Part shown: positions 11,373 through 21,658 of the stretch, one piece after another
Layout of the letters: the number at the start of each line of letters is the position of its first letter
How positions within the stretch are numbered: the stretch's first letter is position 1
Assembly: GCF_001723175.1 (NCBI RefSeq)
Contig: NC_064650.1
Location: 3,658,001-3,722,000, forward strand
DNA: 64,000 nt
Direction: 5' to 3'
Origin: Penicillium oxalicum
Taxonomy: Eukaryota > Ascomycota > Eurotiomycetes > Eurotiales > Aspergillaceae
The notes under the pieces: model-generated
Database searches by the model: none
Told to the model about the DNA's origin: nothing
Seen by the model: the letters and a program-made list of their open reading frames with translations, nothing else
Program-made: the position numbers and the translations under genes

Positions 11373-12523
11373 ATGAGTCCTCCATTACCATCGCTGACCC
11401 CGACATGGCACAATGCCTCCTACCCAGCCATCTCGCCCCTGCGCCCCGAGCTGACTACTGCTGGCAAAGTTGTGATTATCACCGGCGCGGTATGATAACC
11501 TGAAAAAAATCTCGGATTTTTCATTTTGAAAGATTTGCAGATGGGTTCAGTTTTCTCCCAGGCTTACCATCCGGCATTTATGCTAACATGCCCTGTTTAG
11601 GGAAGTGGAATCGGCCGCGCAACTGCACAGTCGTTTGCCAAAGCAGGAGCCCAGAGAATTGTGCTGATCGGGCGAAACGAGCACACCCTCCGGGAGACTG
11701 AGAAAACTCTCTCCTGTAGCACCTCGGTCCAGGTAGCCGACGTGACTGATGAGAAAGCACTGAGTGCCATTGCCGCCGCCATCGGACAATGGGACGTGAT
11801 CATCCTGGCTGCGGGCCACATCTCCCCCCCGGCGCCCATCAAGGATTCGTCGGTGGAAGACTGGTGGCAGAATTTTGAGGTATGCAGATATCCGCTTGGG
11901 ACTGTACAATTTACACACACACCGAGATGCAAACACCCGAGGTGGATTGCAGACTGAACGAGCTAAATTTTTGATTGGTGCTGACCGCAGAATACTACAG
12001 ACGAATGTCAAGGGCACCATGACAGCGTCGCGGGTGTTCCTTCCCACAGCCAATGCAGATCATGCAGCCATCATTGCTCTGACTGCCGCTGTGGTGTTCC
12101 CAGCCGCTCGACTGCGCAACCTGTCGGGGTACATCACTTCCAAACTGGCAGTGATCAAGTTCGTCGAGTTCTTGGCCGCAGAAACCCCTAATCTCTTCGC
12201 TGTTGCACTGCATCCGGGAATGATTGATACAAAGGTGTTTCGTGGATCTGGTGCCGACCCCAGCAAACTCCCCATGGATACAGGTATGGGGTCTTCCAAT
12301 GACCACAAATGCACAAATAGACATTGTCTGACTAACTGTACCGCAAGCTGATCTGCCAGGAGACTTCATGGTCTGGCTGACCAGTGCCGAAGCCGACTTC
12401 TTGAACGGTCGCTCCGTATGGGCCAATTGGGACGTCGACGAGCTCAAGGCCAAGGCAAACGAGATCAACTCGGGTCTCTTACTGACCGCGGGTGTGTACG
12501 GCTGGCCGTTTGAATCCTCTTAA
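11373..12523 (+). CDS. Short-chain dehydrogenase/reductase
   Basis: Four exons (11373-11489, 11601-11879, 12001-12283, 12348-12523) with introns of 111, 121 and 64 bp give about 284 residues. The NAD(P)-binding TGAGSGIGR is created exactly by the first splice. ILAAGH replaces the usual NNAG. The active-site YITSK is present (Tyr-x-x-x-Lys). The position where the catalytic Ser normally lies reads TAAVVF, so the Ser is not obvious. C-terminal substrate region LHPGMIDTKVF is typical of fungal SDRs. Substrate is unknown. It lies at the left of the P450/UbiA cluster and could be a tailoring dehydrogenase. Confidence 0.86.
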
Positions 12524-13174
12524 TCTCGTGCCAAGCCTAGGGTTCATGTTTGCCTCTTGTTGGCCCGTTTGGGCGGGTAGCTGGGTACTGAGAAGCTGGA
12601 AACGAACAGGCACGCGAGTGACACTGCGGGAGCCCGGTTCGCGCCAAATCTTCGCAGGACCTCCATTCGGGCCTGGTCCCAGCTCTGTCGATTGTTGTTG
12701 GTCTCATTACAGATCTAGTATTAGCTTTCATACACCGAGTGTCAGCTGTGACTCTTAGTAAATCTTCAAGCGTGCTTGTTTACCCAATCTTGTAGTTCAC
12801 GAGTCGTCAGCTAGTGAAGCTTAGACATCCTCGAATGGCTTTGGCTGTCATAGCAAGACCTTCATTGTATTGGAAACATTTTCTCTTACTATCCGTACTT
12901 ACAGGGCCTGTGTAAAACATTCAGGGACTCTGTTTCCTAAATTCGGTCCGGGTCCTGTACGGAAACCGCTCTTCGCATCTATTGTAGAAAAGCTAGCTAC
13001 AACACAATATTCGCCATTCGACCAACGTAGACGATGCCGTACAAATCACCACCGACCACTTTTCACTATTCCAAACAAACGGATCACACCGCAATTTTCG
13101 GCCCGGCTCTCAAGGGTCCCACTCAAGATACCACTCACCACTGTACTTTTTACTCGGCAAGTTACGAATCGGAT
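12524..13174. other. Convergent 3' region between SDR and P450
   Basis: Intergenic DNA between two convergent genes. Plus-strand open frames at 12870-13747 mostly run antisense to the P450 last exons and are rejected. Confidence 0.6.
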
Positions 13175-15144
13175 TTACTCTTCACGCAATTCAAACACGA
13201 GCCGCAGACGACCAGGGTTCGAAGTGAACTGGTCCTTGAGATCGCCCAGCACAGCACTACCATCCTCACCCGCGGGAAAGCTGAAGCGGTATTTTTGAAT
13301 GAGTTTGGCAGTGATCAGCCGCATGTCGTTCATGGCAAGTGCGCGCCCGAGGCAGCTGTGGTGGCCTACAGGTCCGTTAGATCAGCCTGTGCGCATGTCT
13401 GCGAGTATCACTTCAATCCCCAATTCTCTCAACTTCAGGATAATGGTCACGGATCAGCCAACTCACCAAGTCCAAAGGGAGCAAAGCCAGATTTGTTGCG
13501 CACCATCTCGGGCTTTTTGTACCAGCGCTCCGGAATGAATTTCTCCGCTTGCTCAAAGCTATCTTCGCCTGTGCAAAGTGAGCACAAAGTTCAATCAAAG
13601 TCCGTGGGTAAAGAATACTGTCACGTACGGCGTGAGATACAGAATCGCGGCGCGACAATAGTAGTCTCCGGAGGGATGTACATTCCGCCGACGGTGATAC
13701 CATTCTGCAACGTCTTTCGGTTTCCACCGGTGGGCAGGGCTGGGTAGAGTCTCAGCGCCTCGAAAATTGACGCCTCGAGATGGGGGCAGCTTGAGGCGAG
13801 TGCCCGCGCATCTTCGATCTGGATAGCTCTGATTTCCCGCAAGATGATCTCCGCATGCTGTGGCGCTCTCGCAAGCTCACAGAACAGGCCAATGAGAACC
13901 GCAGCCGTGGGCTCACTACCAGCGACAATCGCTAGAATGCTATCACCCATGAGCCACGGAAAGCGGCGAGGGTCACCACGTACATCTTCGAGAAGATAAT
14001 AGGCGACATCCGGAGCGCGGGATGTCTTTGCTTTAGGGGCCTGATAAAGCGAGCAACGTAAAGTGTCAGCTGGGGTTTCCTTTTAGTTTGTCACGGTAGA
14101 AACACTCACCTCTAGCCGTCGGAGCATCTGTTCTTCACACCAGGCTACCATGCGAAACCAATCTTTTAGAATCCAGACTCGGGGAAAGACTTTGAATGCA
14201 ATTTGAATGAACCACGGCACTGGACTCAATGGTCCAAGAAGAGAGAGCGCACGTTGCATCAGCATGATGATATGGTGCCATTCCTGACGTGACAGCATGT
14301 TGAATGTTTGACTGAAAACAAAGTCCCCCATACGATCAAAACCAAGCCAGTATATCAAATCAGTTGCTTCAGTAACCTTCTTGGAGTCAATGTCCTGATC
14401 AATGCATCTTTCCAGCTGGCTGAGGAGGGGTAAAATGCGCTCCTGATATTGATCGAGGGCTGAGTCTATTAGCAATAAACTCGAAATACACTGATGACCA
14501 GACATGCTGAACAGACCTTGGGGAGTAAAGCCACGATTCCATTGTCGGCGCCGCAGTCCATGTGCTTCCTTGTCTCGAGCAGTAACCAAGGACTGCTTTG
14601 GTTGAAGTAAGTCATACCATTCGGACTTGACACAGCCTCCTTGAGGTCCATCAATGGCCATGAAAACATCCGGATGGAAGATTGTGAGCTCGCCCGGGCC
14701 TATGCCATGGTTCAATGAGTAAATCGATCTGCCCGACGGGAGGGATACCCGAAACAGAAAAAAGGAAAAAGAAACCAATAGAGTACCTGTTCTCACAAAG
14801 TCTCCATACTGATGATGCAGCTTCATCAAAAGCCGGTAGTTCTGGCGGTGTCGAGAGTGCCATGCATGCCAGATCTTACTGATGCGGGCATAGCAAGGAC
14901 CCGGAAAATGACTGAGACGGTGGAAATATATCCGATAAAGAACCATACTGGTCGAGATTGACAGAATGTACCCCGTAACCATGTACCTTGCAACATCGAC
15001 AATGATGAACAAGGCCACGAAAGAAGTGAAATGACAGATCAGGATATCGGGTGCTTGAACATGCCACTCGCCGTTGATGAAGACGGCATGGTGCAGGAAT
15101 AACCCAAACAGGGATCCTATCAGAGCCGCAACGAGAGGTTCCAT
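13175..15144 (-). CDS. Cytochrome P450 monooxygenase with multi-helix N-terminus
   Basis: Five exons (14787-15144, 14110-14699, 13629-14040, 13467-13568, 13175-13365) with introns of 87, 69, 60 and 101 bp give about 550 residues. The N-terminus (MEPLVAALIGSLFGLFL) carries about three hydrophobic helices before the proline-rich hinge HFPGPCYARISK. The oxygen-binding I-helix is IVAGSEPTAAV (about 354-364), the ExxR motif EALR (410-413), the PERW region follows the third splice, and the heme loop FGLGHHSCLG (Cys 492) is assembled by the last splice. All key residues are present, so it should be active at the ER membrane. It shares a 346 bp divergent promoter with the UbiA-like gene, arguing for joint function, probably oxidation of the cyclase product. 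The minus-strand frame is open far upstream of this start, but that part lacks P450 features. Confidence 0.92.
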
Positions 15145-15490
15145 GGTCAACGAGACTGAATCAAGCAGATGACGGGATTGCGACAGAGCAGATGTCAAGG
15201 GGAAAGGAGAAGAGGAAGAGGAAGAAGACGATCGTGAAAAAAAGGGGAAGATCGATAGGGTTCTTTTGGGGGGAGTAGACGAACAGGGGACGGATACACA
15301 ACAGAGATGTTTGCACCCATCAATCGCACCGCGCCGTTTTCTGAGCAGATGAGCTTCCAATTCTAGTATCTCAAGACTCCAATGCGTTGATAACATTCTG
15401 CTCAGCACAAATATTTGTTCTACGAGTCTGAGCCTCCTTGTACATATTGGTTTCAAAGACAGAACCCCTGCTGTCTTTGCTTTTTTACCA
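15145..15490. promoter_or_regulatory. Bidirectional promoter region, P450 / UbiA-like gene
   Basis: A 346 bp gap between divergent starts. Contains a purine-rich tract near 15200-15235 (pyrimidine-rich on the P450 sense strand), a common feature of fungal promoters and 5' leaders. No certain regulator palindrome was read. Confidence 0.6.
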
Positions 15491-16420
15491 ATGGTGCCCA
15501 CCATGACTGCAGCCACTGAAGCTCTTCCCACTTTGAAGCTGGCAGTCGTCCGGCTTCTGCACCTCATCTGGCAATTCACGGAGAGCAACTTTCCCACCTT
15601 TGTACTTCCGAACTCGGCCTTTGGACTTCTCACAGGTCTCGCTGCTCCTCTACTCACCGACTGTCCCGAGCGTCCGGCTGCTCCCCGTCTCTTTGTCCGT
15701 GGGCTCGCAGTGATTCTCTTCAACTGGGCCAATGTCTTTGTATTCGATTTGGCGAACCAGCGTCTTCCCGAATCGCGATTGGAGGATCGGCTGAACAAGC
15801 CATGGCGACCCCTGCCCACTAGACAGATCAGCCCCGATACCACACGGCGGTGGATGCTCATCTTCATTCCTCTTGTGTTGACTGTCAGTGCGGTTCTCGG
15901 CGTGGTGACAGAGAGCGCATTAATCATGATTCTGACCTGGTTGTACAACGATCTGCGTGGTGGCGATGAGATCGTGCGTGACGGTATTATCGCTTGCGGA
16001 TATGCGCTGTATCTCAGCAGTTCGCTGCGAATTGTGTCCGGCCTCGACTTTCATATCACGGAGCATGGCTACAGGTGGATTGCAATTATGAGCGGCATCA
16101 TCTTAACCACCATGCAAGTCCAGGACTTGAAGGATCAAGTTGGCGACCGAACCCGAGGACGGCGAACCCTTCCCCTGGTCTTGGGAGATAAGGTTTCTCG
16201 TTGGAGTATCGTTGGTTTCACATTGTTCTGGAGCATGCTATGCTGTTACTTCTGGCAGCTGCCACTGTGGGGATATGTGCTGCCCCTGCTGACAGGGTTG
16301 GCAGTGTCGTTCCACGTGGTCATCGGATCGAACGATGCCCAAGCGTGGCGACTGTGGTGCGCGTGGCAAGTCGTCATCTATGGAATTCCTAGTTTGGTGT
16401 CTGTACTGGACCGAGATTGA
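15491..16420 (+). CDS. UbiA-family membrane prenyltransferase/terpene cyclase-like protein
   Basis: Single-exon, 309-residue, strongly hydrophobic protein with about seven to nine helices. UbiA-fold signatures: first Asp-rich region NVFVFDLANQ (81-90) followed by RLEDRLNKPWRPLP (97-109), and second region QDLKDQVGDRTRGRRTLP (211-228). In aromatic prenyltransferases the first motif is NDxxDxxxD; here it is N-x4-D-x2-N, and a YNDLRGG segment lies at 152-158. That pattern recalls the fungal UbiA-type terpene cyclases whose known example is Fma-TC of fumagillin biosynthesis, which cyclises farnesyl diphosphate. The family call is firm; cyclase rather than prenyl transfer is inference from motif form and from the absence of any polyketide or aromatic scaffold gene nearby. 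The start could also be Met5 (15503). Confidence 0.85.
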   Translation: MVPTMTAATEALPTLKLAVVRLLHLIWQFTESNFPTFVLPNSAFGLLTGLAAPLLTDCPERPAAPRLFVRGLAVILFNWANVFVFDLANQRLPESRLEDRLNKPWRPLPTRQISPDTTRRWMLIFIPLVLTVSAVLGVVTESALIMILTWLYNDLRGGDEIVRDGIIACGYALYLSSSLRIVSGLDFHITEHGYRWIAIMSGIILTTMQVQDLKDQVGDRTRGRRTLPLVLGDKVSRWSIVGFTLFWSMLCCYFWQLPLWGYVLPLLTGLAVSFHVVIGSNDAQAWRLWCAWQVVIYGIPSLVSVLDRD

Positions 16421-16800
16421 GGATGACCCTGGCGGAGCGAGCATGAGCCCTCGCACCACCAGCTGCACATGTTGATTGCCTGTTTAGGTCAACCCAAAAA
16501 AGATCTCAACCCACAATGTGTCAATTAGGACATTAAATTCATCTAGAAATGAATGTACCGGTATGAACGCCAGACATTGGAGACGTCTTCCCCCAAACGG
16601 AAAATCTTTCTGTAGACTTTGCCTCGCTCCTTCCTTAGATGGTAGTTTCCATGCGAGAAGGCACCTTCCTTATCAGCTTTCCCACCTCTCACGTCGCCCT
16701 TTTTCTCGGCAACACACGCCCTTTCCATTCATTTAATTCTTCCCCCAGTCTTGAAGTCCCCATTTTACACGCTTTCACGGTAAAAAGAACTGATCTCGAC
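16421..16800. other. Intergenic between UbiA-like and BBE-like genes
   Basis: Tandem genes on the plus strand. The frame upstream of 16801 is open for 54 codons but has no leader or domain; the signal peptide at 16801 decides the start. Holds the 3' end of the first gene and the promoter of the next. Confidence 0.6.
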
Positions 16801-18625
16801 ATGCGGACTGTGACATTCCTCGCCCTCGTGTTCACTCTTTGCACCAGTGTCGCGGCAGTCTTCGAATGTCGCTGCTTCCCGGGCGACACGTGCTGGCCCC
16901 CATGGCAGCAGTGGAAAGATTTCAATGCTTCAATTGGCGGCAGATTGATCTCAACTGTTTCTCTCGGAAGCGTGTGCCATACTGCGGGTGAATTCTCAGC
17001 TTACAATCAGGAGGCATGCGCCAATTTGATCGCCGACTGGGGCTTTCCTGCAACTCACTACAGAACTTGTACGTCACCAATGGCGTTGTGGTTTGCAAAT
17101 TCGTCCTGCAATCCATTCTTGCCGCGAGAGATTCCTTGCCTTAATACTGCGCTACAGCGGTACACTGTCAACGTCAGCGGGGTCAACGATGTACAGAAGA
17201 CCGTTCAATTTGCTCAGAAGCATAAGATCCGCTTGGTCATTCGGAACACCGGTCATGACTACCTTGGAAAATCAACTGCACCAGGAGGATTGGCGTTATG
17301 GATGCATAATCTCAAGAATACCGAGTATCTGCAGTACCGCTCATCTTCTTACGTGGGCCCTGCACTGCGACTGGGTGCTGGTGTACAAGGCTTTGAGGCG
17401 ATGGCTGCAGCCCACGCGCAGAACAAAGTCATTTTGACCGGTAATTGCGACAGTGTGGGTGTTGTTGGAGGCTACAGTCAAGGTGGTGGTCACGGTCAAT
17501 TGGCGTCGTGGGTCGGTCTCGCCGCTGATCAAGTACTGGAATGGGAGGTAGTGACTGCCGCTGGAGAGCATCTTACGGTCACGCCCGAAGTATACTCTGA
17601 TCTCTTTTGGGCTCTCTCTGGTGGTGGTGGGGGTACCTTTGCTATCGTGATGAGCGCCACCGTGAAGGCTTATCCCGAAGTCAGTACTGCGTCAGCCAAT
17701 CTGACCTTCAGCGGGGAAAATGTGGCACCGGAGGTGTTTTGGGACATTATTCGCAACTTCGTCGTCAATATCACCGCTCTTACCGACACCGGAGCTGTGG
17801 CAATCTGGGCAGTGATTGGAGACCACTTCAGTCTCACTCCTATCACTTGGCCTGGTGGCAGTGTAGATCATCTACAGGCAGGCCTTGCATCTACGTTGAA
17901 AATGCTGCAGGAAAACAACTTGACTTATGGTACGTGTCTCGCTACTCTGAAGGCACCTGGCTCCCAGGATTCCCTAACTGAGAGAGCAGCCTATCACATC
18001 CAGCAGTTTCCTTCATTCTGGGATTGCTATATGGCTATGAACCCACACAGTAATATCACCGAGGCTCAGATTGGAGGCCGTCTCATGCCTCGAGACGTCA
18101 TTGAGTACGACACTGATGGCCTCTTCATGACTTTGAGAGACATCGCAGATATGGGTGTAGTGGTCTCGGGCGTGTCTCTCAACGTCTCCCGTAATTCAGT
18201 GCCCGAGAATGCCGTCAATCCTGCCTGGCGGGATGCTGCCATATCTGTTGTTCTTGGAACGTAAGTGCTCTAGTACACAACAACTTACACTCATAAGTGA
18301 TGAAATTGAACTAACCAGTGGCAGAGGCTATAACTACACGAACCGCGAGGCAAATGTCGAGTCCCAGTCATTGATGACGGACGTCCTTATCCCTCTTCTT
18401 ACAGACCTTAGTCCCGATAGCGGAGCATATCTCAACGAAGCTGACTGGAACCAGCCAGACTGGCAATCGACTTTTTATGGGGACAACTACCCCCTTTTGC
18501 ATCAAATTAAGCAGGAGTTTGATCCAGATGGAGTTTTCTATGCTAGAACAGCAGTTGGAAGTGAAGCATGGATTGAGTTGGAAGATGGGCATCTCTGTCA
18601 ATTTCCAGATCCATGGAGAGATTGA
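16801..18625 (+). CDS. Secreted BBE-like FAD-linked oxidoreductase
   Basis: Two exons (16801-18260, 18325-18625) across a 64 bp intron give about 586 residues. A clear signal peptide opens the protein (MRTVTFLALVFTLCTSVAA). The PCMH-type FAD domain (PF01565) shows IRNTGHDYLGKS with His 152, and GNCDSVGVVGGYSQGGGHG with Cys 216. This His/Cys pair is what gives berberine-bridge-type enzymes their bicovalently bound flavin. The C-terminal BBE segment (FYGDNYPLLHQIKQEFDP) ends with FYARTAVGSEAW. Such enzymes oxidise alcohols or form rings on secondary metabolites, or oxidise sugars; substrate is unknown. Many N-glycosylation sites fit secretion. Its place 3' of the UbiA-like gene suggests a role in the same pathway, with the odd feature that it would act in the secretory route or outside the cell. 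Confidence 0.9.
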
Positions 18626-19094
18626 CAACTCCTCTGATCCGTGAGCTCGTTCATGAGAGGGACTTTTATTGATAAATTATGGGAGATTTTGCATGAGATA
18701 TGACAATGTTGAGATAACTCTCTTACGGCCGTGACATCAAAGATATCTAGAATTAGATCCAGTTCGCTTCATCATATTGTTGAGCATTTTTCACGCGAGA
18801 AGTATCAAATGTGCTTCTTCTGCAGGTGGATACAAGCTGGGATCAATGAGCTTTAGAGAAAAGAAAACCATTCACAGAAAAGACACATCTGAACAAGGGG
18901 TCAAACAAAATCAGCCACGTTATTCAAACTTGCCCTATCCCTTGCTCCCTGGATTGGGTTCATTTCTAGAAGATGTCCATGCCTAGAATATTAAGCACGG
19001 ATATGAGTGTGGTACCGAGGCAAAGCTAGGATCACTAATAAATCCTGAATACAGTTTGAGTGGACTTCCATCAAGGCCACTATTGCACTTTCGT
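18626..19094. other. Convergent intergenic region, BBE-like / GMC
   Basis: AT-rich 3' region between convergent genes. The short frame at 18777-18986 has no support. Confidence 0.6.
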
Positions 19095-20801
19095 TCATTC
19101 CGTGTAGCTAGTCCTTCCTTTGATCAAGTCAGCGGCACGCTCAGCCACAGCATAAACCGTGGCCAAGGGATTAGCAAGCGGGATCAAGGGAAAGATACTG
19201 GCATCTACGATGCGCAGGTTCTTGGTTCCATAGACGATCAGATTCTGATCAACCACTCCACCCGCTTCTTTGGGCAGCATAGCAGCCGTACCGCAGGCAT
19301 GGTGTGCTGGGAGAGCCTCACCACACAAATCATTGACAATGCTCATAACATGGAGGTCGCGGGTGTTTTTCTCAAAAATGGGCTGCATAAATGGGCTGTT
19401 GATTGTGCAGCAGCAAGCCTGAACCTGTTTAGCCAGAGACTCGATATCGAGTTGCTTGCTGCACAACTTTGATCTCACGGTGGGATTGGTGTAAGGATTG
19501 GCCGCGTTGATATGGCAGCTGCCCCGGGAGAGTGGATAGCTGAGAATAGGCACAATCATCGCCAGGCGTGGTGATGCAATGCTCAAGACGATACAAGCTG
19601 TCGGCTCACTGTGATCTTCGAGGAGTGAGCGCACGACCTCGCCTGTCTTTCCTTCAAATTCCTCCTCATGCATCTTGTTGAAGACCTTCTGCTCAACGGT
19701 GTGGACTCTGACTAAGGCCAGACTCTTCATACCAGGTGAAAGGTGCTTTAATCCATGATGCTCCTTCAGAGGAGCTCGAATCGGGTACATGACGTGGTTT
19801 TGAAGATTCTCACCCACGCCGGGAGAGTTGACGATGACGGGGACTCGGAATTTCTGAAGAAGTTCTCTCTGACCAATTCCTGAATGCTCTAGTATCTTTG
19901 GAGTATTGAAAGCCCCCGCAGCCAGGATGACTTCTTTGGTTGCATTGTAAGTGCTAACGATTCCATTCACCGATACCTCGACACCAGTGGCGATTGCGTC
20001 TGTGAAGCTGTCATGCTTGAACAAGATTTTGCGGACGGTCGCATTGGTGATAATAGTCACGTTTGGGCGAGCGGATGCCATAGCTCCATATCCGCGATCC
20101 GCACCGCTGCGCAGTCCAGTCTTGGGATCGATTGTGGCGACGTATGGATGAATACCCAGAGGCTTCTCCGGGAGGACGCTCGGATTGAATTCATATTTTA
20201 AATTCTTGAAGGCAGTGTTCCAAGCGTTCAAGAGAGTGTTGTTGTCTCGATTACCCACGGCGGGGAATGAGAGCTGCACCGGGCCATGTGCGGCAGGCTG
20301 AGGGCCCAAAGAATCGCCAAGTGAGTCAGGCATGTTGACTGTGATGCTTTTGTTGAAGTATGGCTTGAGCGACTTCCACGTCCAGTTGGGGTTCCCCAGT
20401 TTGGCCCACGCATCGATACCGGCAGGCGAAGGCGCGACATAGGCCATTCCATTGATGACGGAAGATCCGCCCAGCACACGCCCAGCGGGATGGTCCAGTC
20501 TGCGGTTGTTCAGTTTGGCCTGTAAGTGTTCAATCACTTTGGGTCAGTCTCCTCTTTGTTTCCAAGTACCAGACATCTACCGCGACGAGGGGAATTGAAT
20601 TACCGCTGGAGCCATCTTCACTTTCCAGTCGAGGTTGGTACCACTGAGGGCCCGCCACATTTTGGGATCCTGGACCTGATCGTTGTAGGTACGATCGGGG
20701 CCACTCTCCAGCACCGTCACTTTGACATTAGGATCTTCTGAGAGACGCGCTGCGACGACAAGGCCGGCAGTGCCTCCACCGACGATGAGGTAGTCTGTCA
20801 T
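19095..20801 (-). CDS. GMC-family FAD oxidoreductase
   Basis: Two exons (20604-20801, 19095-20519) joined across an 84 bp intron (20520-20603) give about 540 residues. The protein begins directly with the FAD-binding motif MTDYLIVGGGTAGLVVAARL, so there is no signal peptide. HPAGRVLGGSSVINGM is the first GMC signature and GAFNTPKILEHSGIG the second. The C-terminal active site has His 473 in AHHACGTAAM and Asn 516 in ANPLATVYA. This is the glucose-methanol-choline superfamily (alcohol or aryl-alcohol oxidase/dehydrogenase type). In a terpenoid cluster it would oxidise a hydroxyl group installed by the P450; that is inference. Divergent from the MFS exporter. Confidence 0.9.
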
Positions 20802-21658
20802 TTGGGCCAAATTTGTTCGCACAACGGTGATGGTAAAGTTTGATATCAAGTGGATGGAACTCTGTAAGAAGGAGTATTTGTGAGAATCCGTTAGTTGACG
20901 CAGGGTTGGAGATTGAGGTTGGTCAAACAGAAGATTTTTCAAGGTGATACTCCGGCAGGGGATAGCTGCTCACTGTTTGATGTTTGCCCGGTTCATTCAG
21001 ACGCGAAGAGTTGAGCAAACATTCGTCCATCTAGTCATACGTGTCACACACGTTTACCTACGCGCCTGTGACCAGAACAACCTTGTCTGTTTATCGTCCT
21101 GGTAAGGTGCGAAATGAAGTACTTACTCACCGGGCGCCCAGACTATTTGGGCTCTACATTGATAAGGAATAGATTGCTCTGGAGCTTGATCTTAGGCTTA
21201 AGCTACTGTGGCTTGCAGCAGAGGGTTCAAGCTCTCGGTACGTTTTGCTCACTTGCTGGTCATTTCCAGAGTCATTAGGGACGAATGGCCACAGTCTCGA
21301 CTGTGACATCTCTTCCGAGATGAGAGCCGGCAGCTATTATCACACGATATGATCTCAATCGACATCAATGGCACCCAACCTTCCATATACAAGTTCACAA
21401 AATTAGAAGCCTTCCGTTGCTGTCTGGACTAAGCACTGCCAAGTCGAAGTATAGCCCGCACAACATGATTGGACCACATTGTGGCTGTTCTCCGCAGTGG
21501 ATCTCCGTGCGGAGACGCTGCCAACGCCGCGGGCTGCAACCCGAGCTTCGTCCACTACGTTTCTTGCCGTGGCCTACGCGATCTCGTCTTTCTGTTCCAT
21601 CACCATCGGCGTACCGGTATTCCTAGCTTTGGAATAGGTGTGGCAACTTGAAATTATC
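20802..21658. promoter_or_regulatory. Divergent upstream region, GMC / MFS
   Basis: 857 bp between divergent starts. The open frame at 21417-21651 (+) has no domain. No specific regulator site was identified. Confidence 0.45.

Noticed and set aside
13034..13747. 237-residue plus-strand open frame
   Set aside because: It is antisense to the last P450 exons, whose heme loop and splice sites are clear on the minus strand; the translated sequence has no domain.
14083..15948. Minus-strand frame of 621 residues that extends the P450 upstream and overlaps the UbiA-like gene
   Set aside because: The part upstream of 15144 is Arg/Ser-rich without P450 features, and the opposite strand encodes a clear UbiA protein.
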